Assembly: GCA_007922195.1 (NCBI GenBank)
Contig: ML681971.1
Span: 2,493,259-2,557,258, forward strand
Direction of reading: 5' to 3'
Length of the DNA stretch: 64,000 nucleotides
Origin: Podocnemis expansa
Lineage: Eukaryota; Chordata; Testudines; Podocnemididae
Made by a program: the position numbers and the translations under genes. This document shows positions 34,590-45,645 of this stretch, piece by piece (within the stretch, counting starts at the first letter, position 1; every line of letters begins with the position of its first letter). The notes below the pieces were generated by a model, which worked only from the letters and a program-made list of their open reading frames with translations, searched no databases and was not told the DNA's origin.

Positions 34590-34797
34590 GGGAACTGACG
34601 GGTGGGAGGGGGGAGCGCACATTCCAAACGGCGGGAAGACAACCGTGATGTCACCGTGGCCATGTGCTCCCCCCTCTGAGACTCTGCTATTAACATCTCC
34701 AGTGCTAGGTGCGGACACAGCCACACACCTAAAGTGGAGCAGTGCGGGGACACGCATCTCGAAGAAGCTCGGCTACTGCATATGGTGAGTAACCTCC
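34590..34797 (+). repeat. Right inverted terminal repeat and tail of DIRS-A
   Basis: 'ggaactgacgggtgggaggg' to 'cgcatctcgaagaag' (34767) is the inverted copy of the left repeat. A 30-bp tail specific to the right end follows ('gctcggctactgcatatgg', then gtgagtaacctcc). The tail holds a consensus 5' splice site (gtgagt at 34785-34790). Confidence 0.85.
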
Positions 34798-36161
34798 GTT
34801 TTTGACAGAGCCTTCCCATACCATCGATGCTCTAATTCACTTTCCAAAAATAAACACGGTGTACAAAATCTGCCCCAAAGAAGCAGGGAGAGGAAAATCA
34901 CCTCTTTGTTTAGGTTTTTGTCGTCTCTTTTGTGCAGCATTTGGCTATCATGAGGAAGTGCTATATAAAAGGCTCAAGTACTCTGTCTAAGGTTGGCTTG
35001 GATTCTTGTTCACCTTGTTACCAGTGGCATTAGTTGTAATCACTGCAGTAAAGCCTGGACCAAATGGGTTATGGAGACAATATTGAGTTCACTGCTAACG
35101 TTCCTTGCAGAACTGATTGGAGGTATATTAATGCAAGAATGTGTAAAAACCTTTCACTGCCGCTGTCTATAGTGTAAATCCCCTATGGCTACACTGAGGT
35201 TTTCAGCCTCAGGAGTTGTCAGGCTGGCACCTTCCATTGGCACTAATTTTTGCCACTTTTTGGTTTTTAATTTTTGTCACTGAGAGCAATGTGATTGTGT
35301 TACTACTTTTAGTATCTCAACATAGCTTCCACAGACTCCTATTGAAATCCCCATGTCACCACATGCACATGTATAGCATGAGTTCATATGGCAGCTAGAA
35401 TTTGAAAATAAAAAGACTTTAATGAAAACTATTCTGTACATTCAGTACCAGGTTGCAAACTTGGTCTTGCTATAGTCAATGGCAAAATTCTGGTTGAATT
35501 TAATGGGGCTAGAATTTCAAGTTGAGATACAGAGGGAACAAATTCATTCTTTTTACATTAGCTTAAAAAATAGAGAAGGGGGGGGGGGGAGAGAGAGAGA
35601 GAGAGAGTTGGACTTGTCCTGTTATATCAATGTCTCTTAATTTTAAAAACACTTGAAAGACCAAGCTCCTACTAAGAATCAGTTGCATGGTTTATTTTAA
35701 AACGTCACCTTTTGAATTAGAACTTGGCACAAAGCAATTTGAATCCATTTCCAGATCGAGCATTTCCTGTTCTCTCGCTAGTTGTACAATTGAGCCATCT
35801 TTGTCAACTATTTATTCTTTCGCTGAAAGAATATTTGGCTATTAAAGGTTATACCCAATGTTAACCCATTTGGATTTTTCCAAGATCTCTAGTACAGTTG
35901 CCAAGTTGTTCAAATACAGATCTGCTCTGAGAGCCAGTACAGTAAGTAATATACAGTGGGCTTTAATGTCAAGGCAGAATCAAATGTGAAAGCACACCCT
36001 CAAATGAGAGGATTGAGACATTTAATAGAGAGGTTTCATTCTGAACTTCTTCTGGCTATTGATTTAATTTATTGCAACAAGTAGTTAAATCAACAGCTGT
36101 GGGAAACTTGGGGACAGTTCCCAGTTGACAGTGGCTGGGAAACAAGCATACTAAGGCCACA
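34798..36161. other. BBS4 intron, no gene seen
   Basis: AT-rich sequence. A 12-G run followed by a (ga)n microsatellite lies at 35578-35607. No exon or recognised repeat otherwise. Confidence 0.5.
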
Positions 36162-36169
36162 GCTTATTA

Positions 36170-36377
36170 CGGGGGTCTCAAACTCAAGTCACCACGAGGG
36201 CTGCATGAGGACCAGTACAGGGCCACACGAGGACTACAACGTTAGGCCGAGGGCCACACTACCGAAACCTTTCATACAATGCTATTGAAAGATCGATAAT
36301 GATGGTGCCATTGTGGGCCACAGGAAATAGCTTTAGGGGCCACATGCAGCTCACAGGCTGTATGTTTGAGACCCCTG
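36170..36377. mobile_element. hAT-type MITE (208 bp) with perfect 8-bp duplication
   Basis: Termini 'cgggggtctcaaac' and 'gtttgagacccctg' are inverted repeats with one mismatch. The octamer gcttatta occurs at 36162-36169 and 36378-36385, a perfect target duplication. The interior has 'ggccacacgaggactaca' and 'ggggccacatgcagctcaca'. No coding capacity. Confidence 0.9.
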
Positions 36378-36464
36378 GCTTATTATAAACAGGATAGCTT
36401 CCCTGTTATCTTGTCATCCTCATTTGCTTATTTTCTCTGCTGTGTCCTGTCACACATGTAGACT

Positions 36465-36580
36465 CTAAGCTTGGAAAGGATGATTGTTGTGATGTGCGTA
36501 CCCTACCTAGCATTGTGGGGGCTTGACTGGGACCTTTGGGTTCTACTGTGCATACAAATACAGTTAATAATAAATCTTGA
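36465..36580 (+). mobile_element. L2/CR1-type 3' tail
   Basis: 'gactctaagcttggaaagg', 'cctagcattgtgggggcttg' and 'aatacagttaataataaat' follow the order of LINE2-like 3' UTR ends. Diverged. Confidence 0.5.
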
Positions 36581-37289
36581 TTCTGAAATTGAGTTCTCCT
36601 CTGTTTGTACTGTCTCCCTGGCCCCAGAGTCCATGGCCTGAGATTTTATGAGATTTTGGGTTTTGGTCCCATCTTTTAACATGTCCCCTGTGTGGTGGTT
36701 GTCTCATCCTCTTTCTTCCATCTCCATGCGACTTCTGTTTACTTACCTCTTGTGGTTGGGGGCTTCCTTTCAGTTTTACATCAAACCTCTAAACATGGCT
36801 TCTAAAGATCATTTGGGGGGAGGGAAGGAAAGTGAAATGGAGCAGGGCTTGGATATCTCAGCTGAACAGAGGTTCTGGGGGAGGTGAACATATTAAATAA
36901 AGCTATGGCGCTGCCTCAGTTCAGTTCTTCATCCAGGCAGGCCAGCAGCTGAGAGCCTAGGGGCAGAAAGAATCTGTGAATCTGTTTCAAAGAGGAAAGT
37001 CTAAGCATCCAGTATTCAGTACTCTGAGCTGGAACAATGAAGGTACCCCACTCAGCTGGCACAGCTGGATGGTGGGAGAAAATGGGGGGGCAGATTGAAG
37101 GGTTAAACTGAAAGCCTGTTCTAGGCATGTTCACAGTATAAAATAGTTGTTTTTGACACCTGCCATCCTCTCATTCTGGAGAATGCTTGTTGTTCTGGGA
37201 ATCATTTCCCATGATATTTCATTTCCTGTATTTGGAGCTTTTCAAGCTATTTTTCTGTAACACTTCAGTTGGTTCATAAGCCTTTGACT

Positions 37290-38099
37290 TAGGGGTGTCA
37301 AACTCATGGCCTGTGGGCCAGATCCGGCCTGCCAAGGGCACTGATCCAACCCGTGGGGCTGCTGCCTGGACTGTGCCTGGGAACTCTCTGCAGCAACAGT
37401 GAACAACGACAGGCTGCTGCCTGCAGAGCAGGGCTAAGCATGCTTGTTACGCAAATTGTGTGAGGGAGTCAGAGCACAGGAGAACAAAGGAAGCACTCCA
37501 GCTAATCCCAGGTCAGCTCTGCTGTGGTCTGCCAACCAATCAGAGTCTCAGTCACAGCGGGCTGCATCAGCTCCCAGAGAACAACTGCACTGTCCCCCAC
37601 CCCAACTGTTCCCTGTCAATTATTTGGCATGCCAGTCTGATTGGCTGCACATTGCATGAATTACAATAAGAAAAAGAAAAAGTGCCTGGGGCCCACATGG
37701 GAATGAGCCAGTCAAAGGCCAGCCAGGACTGAGCCAACCAAAGGCCAGCATGCTAACTGATTGACAGTGAGTGGGTGGAGGGGAGGCAGGAGCCCAGCCT
37801 GCCTGTGGCAGTGACTGAGACTGATTGCCTGCTGTGAGAATGGTAGGGGAAGGAGAAGGAGGTCTGGGAGCAGCCAAGCAGGCGAAGGGGGGTCCAGGAC
37901 CTGCACAATAGGAGAAGGAGGGTCCACAGGGTAGGGAAAAGGGAAGGTGTGGAAGAGGGTAGGAGAGTCGGAAGGGGTGCCTATGCCACTCTGAACATGG
38001 CAGGGGCAAGGGTTGGGGAGTCCATGCAGACACACAGTCCACGACAGGTGCCCTGCCCTCCAATGTGGCCCTCCATATTGAATGAGTTTGGCACCCCTG
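37290..38099. mobile_element. hAT-type MITE or deleted hAT (810 bp)
   Basis: Left end 'taggggtgtcaaactcat' and right end 'atgagtttggcacccctg' are inverted repeats. Flanking octamers ctttgact and ctttaacc match at 6 of 8 positions, an eroded target duplication. The interior is G/C-rich with no transposase; its open frames (for example 37620-38162 minus) look like Pro-rich chance frames. Confidence 0.75.
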
Positions 38100-38107
38100 C
38101 TTTAACC

Positions 38108-40384
38108 AAAACTGAAGAATGCTGTTTAATGCTTGGTATATAAATATGCTGCAGTTATACAATATGAAGAATTACAGATCATTTAATTTTGGGTGAAGGT
38201 TTTCAAAGAAGGTATGAAGTCTTGAGTTTTAGTTCAAGGATTAAAATCTACAGTGGACCAAGCAAAATGAAGAGTGACATCAGTGCTTCAAAGAGGTAGA
38301 GTTCTGGAGATCTTACCCTGTTCTCTCTCTGTGTCTTTGACTATGATTGGTTCCTTAAAGGGGCACTGTCAGAAAGCAGAATCACATAGGAGGAAGTGTG
38401 CTGTGCAATCAGTCCCTGGCCACCAGGAAAGAGATGAACTTGGGTTGATTCTCCTTGGGATTCCATCAAACCATATCCAAGAAGCTGGCATCTGTGTTGA
38501 CTGAAGTACTTAATCATACATTGATGCCAAACTCGCTGCCTGGTTTACTGGATGAAACTAGTAATATAGTAATGCCTAGGAGATTAGGAGGGAAGTTAGA
38601 AACCAGTATTCCTCCTTACCACCATCTCTGGCCTGGATCTTAGACAAACTGTTTCATGGAGAACAGTCTGTTTTTGTCTGTGACTGGAATGGTATAGAAG
38701 CGGTGTGAATATGATAAATGTACTCCATTAAACCTGGCAAGGGCCCAACCTCATTCAGTAGTTCCTCTCAGTGGAGAGAAGACCATGAGATCATGTCAAG
38801 AGAGTGTATTTCTGATTCTAATTAGGATGGGATTCCAAATACACTATATGTATGCCAAGTAGAGCTCTCCAGCGTGCTGCTAAAACAAATAGTTTCTGAT
38901 CTTCATTCAAATTCATTAAAGGGTTGAGACATGGTGCCCTCTTTGCTCTCTCCTCACAGGCTCAGTAGGTTGATCTGGTCAAACCCTGCTATTCAGGCTG
39001 TTATGTGCAGTTAGGGTTAAGGTTTGATGTTAAGGTTGTTTGGGTGCCTGACCATGCATTTCCACACATTAACATATTCTGATTTCTTTCCGGTTTAACT
39101 CCTGAATTTTCCTGAGCGGAAAATGCTTGTTTTTTGCAGTAATTAAATCATTCCTGTAATGTATTTTATCTTAAGTTAGTATGTGCTATTCTTAACAGTA
39201 CAACCATCTTATAGTAGATTTGTTTGGAATATAGTGTGAAAAGCAAATTGGCCTTTTAATTTTTTTTTTTTTTAATTTTAGTTATTCAAAGCAGTGTTTG
39301 TAACACAGCTAGTGAAACTTGTTAGCTAAAGTTTTGGGGACAGGCGGATGGGCGTTTTTGCTGGTTTTAACCTGCGTTCTTTAAGTACTCTTGGCCTCTT
39401 GTGCTTTGTAATGCTGAGCTGTGAGAGACTGCCACAGTGGCAGTACAGAGTGAATGTTCCCTACTGACTGCAATTCATAAAATTAAAAGTAAATTAAAGT
39501 TAAAAGATTCTAAAAGATGAGAATACTTGGATCTCCTGACATGACTCACTCCAGTCATTTGCTGTCTTTCCTTTCTGATAGCTGATCTTGACCTGTGCTC
39601 AAAGATGGTAGCAGTTGCTATGGAAAATTGAAAGTGATATTTCTATCTGTTTGTGCTGTCATTATGAAAGCCAAGTGCACATCTCTATTTTACAGTTGTC
39701 TAGTTGGGTCTGCATTGCACAGGGTGGGGGTAGGGAAGTTGGTGTTCCAGCACTTTATCGTCCTTGCGGTTGCTGCAACAATCTTTGCCTCGCTTTGCTT
39801 CCACTCTTCTGTCATTGTGTTCACTTGCAAACATTTAGCTTTTTCGCCAGTTGCTATGGTTACTTCTGGACTACCAGCATCTCGACTGCAAAAATGAGTA
39901 ACAAATAATATATTTCAAGTCTTAAAGAAATGCACAGCAGTGGGCTAAATTTTTAAACCCAATGTGAATGTTACTGGCCAAGCATTCCCAATTTCAGACT
40001 TGCCGTAAAGATTGCTGCAGGCTCTTTACAATTGATGTACCGGAACATATTTCTCTTTCTTCGTTACTACATCAAAGACATTCTTCCATCAGTAGCTTCT
40101 TCACTGTATCCCCCATGTGTGACATTTCATAATCTTGCACAATTTCAGAGAACCAAGTTTGACCTCTTTAAATTATTCACAGCTTCCCTAGTGTGTCCAT
40201 TCACTCAAGCTGCTTCTGCATCAGTGGAAGCCCAAAACCCAACAACCCATTGTGCGCACTAAATTACAGTGTACTTAGGCTGTTGGCAGTTCTTGCTCCA
40301 GAAAACTGCCCTGGAGGAACCAGACACCTCATGTCTTAGGAGGTGCTGCTGTTCTGATTTTCATTAAAAGAGGCTTATTTAGTC
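38108..40384. other. BBS4 intron, no gene seen
   Basis: No exon, RNA gene or clear repeat. Open frames at 38274-38504 and 39595-39908 show no recognised family. A poly-T run lies near 39260-39274. Confidence 0.45.
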
Positions 40385-41240
40385 CATTTCCAAAGGGATA
40401 GCCGTGTTAGTCTAGTCCAGAAAAAAAGAAAAACAAGGAGTCGTGTGGCACTTTAAGACTAACAGATTTATTTTTCACATGAGCTTTCGTGGGAGAAAAT
40501 CCCACTTCGTTAGATGCCTCGAAGATGGGTGAACTTACAGAATGGAATGAAAATAAATGCAAGGGGGTGTAAAACATAGGATCAGGTCATACAGTAACAG
40601 CAAATTAGAGCAGTTAGGTTCAAACCATGGGAAGCTGAAGTCAAATGACCTTTTGTAATGGGAAAAGAGCTCATTGTCTCGAATAAGTCCTGCTTTTGCA
40701 GAATTTAGCTTGCATATTAATTTGAGTTCAGCTGTTTTCTTTGAAGTCTTGATGTCCCAGCCACATCTCTGACAACGGTCATTAACAAATCATTGATCGA
40801 GTGATTAGAAAGATGGAAGTGCTCAGCAACTGGTTTCTTTGTTCTTTGATTTCTGATATCAGCTCTGTGTTCATTTATCCTTTTGCGCAGTGATCGTCCT
40901 GTTTGTCCAATGTATAAGGTGTTGGGGCATTTCTTGCACATGATGGCATAGACCACATTAGTAGATGAGCAGGTAAATGAGCCTTTGATGGAATAGCAGG
41001 CTTGATTAGGACCTATGATGGTATCTGTTGTGCAGATATGTGGACAGACTTGGCAGCGTGGCTTGTTGCAGGGGTGTGTGCCTGCTTTAATGTTCCCGTT
41101 GTTAGATCTGTAGTTGCTGGTGAGTATCTGTTTAAGATTGGGTGGCTGTCTGTAGGCAAGGAGAGGTCTGTTTCCTAAGGCTTGAGAGAGAGGTCCTTAA
41201 TGATCTATTGCAGAGGTCTGATTTGGGGGTTGTATGTGGT
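40385..41240 (-). mobile_element. Penelope-like element copy, minus strand
   Basis: The terminal module is in reverse at 40385-40515 ('tagccgtgttagtctagtcc', 'gtgggagaaaatcccac'). It is followed by the 3' UTR, the GIY-YIG domain (40717-40956), and then the linker with the CSSTNV motif and several Cys codons ('tgcagatatgtggacagac'). The sequence continues into the region just before the linker at about 41240, where it flips orientation (see 41136-41393). Confidence 0.8.
40717..40956 (-). pseudogene. GIY-YIG endonuclease domain of a Penelope-like element
   Basis: The 79-residue minus frame MVYAIMCKKCPNTLYIGQTG, RKRINEHRADIRN, VAEHFHLSNHSINDLLM retains the YIG, Arg and His positions. The frame is lost before the conserved Glu because of an indel. 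The linker upstream on the minus strand is present but in broken frames. Confidence 0.75.
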
Positions 41241-41393
41241 GACAAAGAAAACAACAGAATACCACATACAACCCCCAAGTCAGACCTCTGCAACAGATTA
41301 TTAAGGACCTACAGCTTATTCTAAAAGATGATCCCCCTCTCTCTCTCAAGCCTTGAGAGACAGACCTCTCCTTGCCTACAGACAGCCACCCAA
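41136..41393. repeat. Inverted duplication inside the Penelope-like element
   Basis: The left arm 41136-41240 and right arm 41261-41393 are near-perfect reverse complements ('gattgggtggctgtctgtag' against 'ctacagacagccacccaatc'; 'gggggttgtatgtggt' against 'accacatacaaccccc'). They lie around a 20-bp loop. The right arm has about 28 bp ('cagcttattctaaaagatga' and flank) that the left lacks. Confidence 0.85.
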
Positions 41394-41442
41394 TCTGGCT
41401 TGATGTATATAGAGTGACTGGATACCAAGTGAGAAAAATCAG

Positions 41443-41464
41443 GATGCTTTTTTTTTTTTTTTTT
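41443..41464. repeat. Poly-T tract
   Basis: T run of about 22, 160 bp upstream of the BBS4 exon at 41625. It may be the poly-A of an antisense insertion, but no element could be assigned. Confidence 0.7.
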
Positions 41465-41624
41465 GGAGATGGAATGGAGGTTATAGTTGTGTGTATAAAA
41501 TAAATACCCTAATATCAGGAGGGTCCAGATATTGGCAGGGTGTCTGGTCATCCTAAATTCATATGAGTTCTCTGCTGCATCATTTCTGAATGTTATACCT
41601 ATTCTACCTATGTTTTCCAAACAG

Positions 41625-41704
41625 CACCAGAGTTGCCAATCTTGGAGCGAAGGAACTGGCTGATACACCTGCATTATATCCGCAAAGACTATGATGCATG
41701 TAAG
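41625..41704 (+). CDS. BBS4: BBS4 coding exon B, start of TPR region
   Basis: The acceptor is 'tatgttttccaaacag' and the donor is aag|gtaaga at 41705. Two leading bases complete a codon with the g of the previous exon. It then reads [20 protein letters not shown] and DYDACK, ending in phase 0. This is a highly conserved BBS4 segment. The peptide leads into the first helix of the first tetratricopeptide repeat (NWLIHLHY ... DYDACK). BBS4 is a TPR subunit of the BBSome, which carries membrane proteins to and from cilia, and it also associates with pericentriolar satellites. The 29-kb intron before it is expanded by at least a dozen repeats including DIRS-A. Confidence 0.95.
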
Positions 41705-43111
41705 GTAAGAGCTGCTAAGTGGGAAATGGTTTTCTAGTTTCATTGTCTAGTTGCTAAGCCAGATCTGCATTTTCTAAAGAAAGTCTGTGTTGTGGCAAAC
41801 ATGTTTGGCTAGGGTGTTAATATGTGTAGTTCTATTTACCTCAGTAGAGGTATGGCAATTTATAGTACTCAAGGATCTAGCCCTCTGATTACGATTTCTA
41901 TGTATAAAGCATAAATGGGGAAAAAAAGGTAGTTTCCAAACTAGTCTTCATAGGTAGCTTGGGTCCAACCACATTCTTTTCTGAACTAGCTGAGAGAAAT
42001 TATAGGTAAAGCAAATGTGAAAACTCCTTTGTCTACATTTAGGCCTTGTTTACAAATCTGTACAGTGTTCTTTTTCAAGTGCTTGCATGTGTCTGTTCAT
42101 AGTATGGGCATGCCTTGTGTGCCAGTGCTAGAGATTTTTCCCTACCAGCAACCATAGGGACAGCACCATTCCTTGCTGCACTCATCCTCATCACCATCAA
42201 TGGTCAGATATGAACTATTATTTCATCCACGCAGTGATACTCAGAAGTCTTTGGAATTCTTTTTTGTTTTCTTTTATTCCTTTATAATTTTAGGTATACA
42301 GAGGGATGATCTTAGGGATTCCAAACTCCCCAAGTGCCTCCCTGGCTGCCACTTCCCCCCTGTGGCCTCCCGCATCCCCACCACCTCCACACCACTCCCC
42401 CTTCCTTTCTGCAGCCTCCCCACTGGTTCCTCCAGTCCTGTGGCCTCCCTCAGGCCCCCTGCAGCCCTCCTGCCTATCTATTGCTTGCTGCTGCCCACCT
42501 TGTCTTTCGCTGCTCCTGGCTGGCACACACATGGAACATGCATGCAGCTGGGATAGTGGCACTTAAAGCAGAAGTGGTGTGGGGCCTCTTCCCCCTGGGG
42601 GCCCTGGGCAGCTGCCTGTGCTGTCCACCCACTAAGACCAGCCATGAGTTTTTAGTGGTTTTTAATTTAGCCCTATTTTAGGGATTTTTCCATCTGACAG
42701 GTCACAGGAATTAAAAATTGCCTAGAACTCAGGCAGTCTACACCTGTTAATGACACTAATTTCTACTAAAGTATTTGAGTGAGGGCCACAACGGAAGTGG
42801 ATGCTTTTTCTTTCATGGCTTCAAAACTAGAACAAAGAAGCTAAAGGAAGTGTGACCCTGATGTGTTTTTTGTTATGGAGGCTGTCCTTAGACCAGTGTT
42901 AAAATCACCTTGATAACCTAAAGTAAACTCTTTGAGGACTCCTTCCTGAAATCCTTCTGGTCACAGCAGCTGAAAGAGGGTCCAGAAGAGCCCCATCTTG
43001 GGGCTGTCCTTTTCAAGATGTAGATAATCAGAGTTGTAGCCTCAAAAGCACAAGGAGATGTTTACATCTGTCTGGCTCCTCAGTGTCTAGGGTTCTGGCC
43101 TCTTCCACAGA
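41705..43111. other. BBS4 intron, no gene seen
   Basis: A C/T-rich stretch at 42330-42520 gives Pro/Ser-rich chance frames on both strands. No exon or assignable repeat. Confidence 0.45.
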
Positions 43112-43116
43112 GGGTC

Positions 43117-43842
43117 TGTAGTAACCTTGGGGAGGAAGGGGTTAACACCCCGATCAGTGTGTCCCGGGGAACCCACAGAAACAAAATACAGGTTTTTGAA
43201 TTGGAGCAGAAGTCATAAGGGGGAGGTCAAAGAGAGGCCCAAGAAGGGATCCAGCGATGTCCTTGCCAAGGATAAGCTCAAGTTTGTAACTGACCAGGTG
43301 TGAGTAGAACAGGGAATGTTTAACTAGCCTCAATAAGGGTTTTTCTTTGTTTTGGTTCTTTTTTGGATTCCTCTGTGCTGAGCACATGTACCCCCTCCTA
43401 CTACCCTCTAACTACCTTAGTTAAATCCCAGAGAAGTAACTCTCTGTATTTCTTATCTGTTCTTTTTAATTAAAGATTTTACCTTTTAAAGTAAGCTCTG
43501 ATTCTGTTTTGGTTTTGTGCACGTGTCTCAGACTACACAGGTAGCTACTAAAGGGAGTTCTGTCCCATTTCCAGTTGATATCCCAGCTGGGGTTCAATCA
43601 CTCTCCAGAGGGAGGAATAAAATCAACTGAGGCTACCTCACAGGAAAGAATTCCCAAGTGTGCCTTCCTGGGTTTCAAGAGGCTTTTGCATTTGATGGTG
43701 GCAGCAATACCACTCCAAGGCTAGGAAATTGATAGCCTTGGAGAGTTTTAAGACAGGGAGTTAACGCCAGTGGGTTTTAAGGCCTTTTGCAGGCCCTTAC
43801 CTTCTGCACTCAGAGTGCCAGAGTGAGGGAACAGACTTGACA
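43117..43842 (+). mobile_element. Solo LTR of an LTR retroelement, 726 bp
   Basis: Begins tgtagtaacc and ends acttgaca (TG...CA). It is flanked by the pentamer gggtc at 43112-43116 and 43843-43847, a perfect 5-bp target duplication. A polyadenylation signal attaaa occurs at 43469-43474, followed within 40 bp by a GT-rich stretch ('ctgattctgttttggttttg'). No internal coding region is attached, so this is a solo LTR left by recombination. The class (endogenous retrovirus or gypsy-type) cannot be decided from the LTR alone. Orientation is inferred from the polyadenylation signal. Confidence 0.7.
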
Positions 43843-43925
43843 GGGTCATTCAGGTAATAAAAGTTGTGTGCCTTTTGGCTTGCCACTTTCTGGTCCTGAC
43901 TCACTCTGAGACATGAGTCAACTCA

Positions 43926-44560
43926 GTGCCTTCTCAGGGATTATCAAAATTGGCCACTTTGATGATGACAGAGCAATCTTTTCCAATCATGTGGTGTGGG
44001 AGGGTCCCATCTTTGACTTTTACGCAGGGTCCTGAAATGCCTCAGTCTGCACTGACTGTAGTAATAGGTGCTTCAGCCCTGGGATGGAAGGCCCCTGGAT
44101 GTGCTCCCCAGACCCAGGGATTGTAGATTACCCACCAATCCAGGTTTCACATAAATATTTTAGAATTGTAAGTAACATTTCATATATGTTAGCAGTTCCA
44201 ATCTCACATCCAAAGCAAGATTATCCAGATTCTCATCAACACCATCACAGCAGTGTTATATGTGAACAAGCAAGGTGGCGCCAGGTCCAACAGCCTTTGC
44301 CAGGAAGGCAGTCAAGTTATGGAATTTGTTAATTTGGAGCTTGGTCATGCTGAAGGCATCACTCTTATGAGGGGTTCAAAATGGCCTGGTGCAGCATCTG
44401 AGCAGAATGAAGTGTTCTAGACATAGGGGTTTTCTATCCATGGACCTATTTATGACTCTATTAAATAGGAGCTGTCTTCATTTCTGTTCCAAGGCAAGTC
44501 ATGGCCATGGGTCAATATTGAATGCTTTCCTGTTTCTGGGGAACGGAGACCAGTGTGAAG
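43926..44560 (+). pseudogene. Short relic of a third DIRS-type Pol (RNase H to methyltransferase-like)
   Basis: Three frames hold DIRS Pol pieces in the right order. ALTVVIGASALGWKAPG (RNase H start, with the catalytic Asp replaced by Gly) is in frame 3. An ILINTITAVLYVNKQGGARS-like peptide, followed by NSLCQEG, lies at about 44225-44310 (the DNTT-MYYINKQGG motif). LSRMKCSRHRGFLSMDLFMT and KASHGHGSILNAF at 44389-44530 match the start of the methyltransferase-like segment (VDLFA, G.GSLGDAF). It is frameshifted throughout, has no termini, and sits 84 bp after the solo LTR. It is older than both DIRS elements here. Confidence 0.65.
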
Positions 44561-45637
44561 GAACTGAAGGTGGAACAACTCCCACCTATAATACTTTTAA
44601 TCATCACACAATGCTCGACAATAGAAGAGGCCACCCCTGTACGTACCAGTAAGGATTGCTCTCCAGCACCAGTGTACAAGACGTATACACCTGCAGTGTA
44701 ATGCCTAATGCAACCTGCCTGGAAGAACAGAATTCCCCTCCAGCCCCCCATTTCTCTCCTTACTGTCAGGCTTCTAAAAACTCAAGATGAACCCAGGCCT
44801 CCGTTTTCTTCTGGTGATGCATAGGTTTTCCCACATGATTATAACCCTATTCTGTAGTGCAATCTCTCAGTTACATTCAGAGATAACTGAAAGACACTTG
44901 CATTGAGCAAAACATACCTCATAAGAGAGAGTGAGGGGAAAGGTCTTGGCTTTGCTTGATTGAAGTTCATTCACTGTACACATGATATGTCACATCTTTT
45001 GATATCTCTTCAGTTTAGTGAATAGGTTCGTGCAGAACAGTTCACTGGTGCAGAACAGTAACACAGAGCAGACAGAGTGTAGTAAGTCATTTAAACAGTA
45101 TGTTCTCTAGACAAGATTAATACAATCCATTAAAGGTGACCTGCAAGGGGATTGAAGGAGGGAGATTGGAGTTTGGATTAGTTTTTTGCTATGCCTGCTT
45201 AGGGATTTTTTTGTTTGTTTTTTCCTTTACAAATATTAGGGATGTCAGCTCTTGGATTCCCTTATTTTTGTTGAAGATCTTTTTGGATGACTCAGGAATG
45301 TGGACTGGGAGCTCACTCAGCCATTAATTGAAGGAGCTGAGGTACTGAATCCTTAACACAGAACATTTTTCTGTTGAATCTTGGCGTTAAACAGGAGTAA
45401 ACAAAATCAGTTCTGGCTGTCTGAATAAAAATCACTTACCATCTCTATAAATCTGGTTGCACTTTGGTGGTCTTTCTGATGTTTTTTAGACCAACCAGTT
45501 TTGTACTCATCCATAGAATCCTACCCAGTGGAAAAGAACTGAATTTCAAATGTCAGAAGATTAGAAAATGTACCCTTTCAAACCATTATTATTCATCATA
45601 CAGAGGAGCAAAGCTATTTCTTAGCTCTCAAGCTGGT
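44561..45637. other. BBS4 intron, no gene seen
   Basis: No exon or repeat family recognised. Open frames are short. Confidence 0.45.
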
Positions 45638-45645
45638 CTGTGAAG

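Larger units (their letters stand above)
28808..34797 (+). mobile_element. DIRS retrotransposon copy 1 (DIRS-A), near full length, decayed
   Basis: About 6.0 kb with inverted terminal repeats, an internal complementary region, a Gag-like ORF, RT, RNase H, a methyltransferase-like segment and a tyrosine recombinase, all on the + strand and in sense with BBS4. There is no target duplication, as is usual for DIRS elements that integrate by recombinase. Boundaries are set from the internal complementary region: 'tttcttctt' at the left and 'gtgagtaacctcc' at the right. The terminal repeats differ at roughly a dozen positions by eye, and several ORFs are broken, so the copy is old. It is GC-richer than its surroundings. 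Confidence 0.88.

Noticed and set aside
37620..38162. 180-codon minus-strand Pro/Ser-rich frame
   Set aside because: Lies inside a hAT-type element with skewed base composition; no transposase motifs (no hAT dimerisation region or BED finger).
42306..42681. Overlapping Pro/Ser-rich plus-strand frames
   Set aside because: Arise from a C/T-rich tract; three frames are open at once, which argues against coding.
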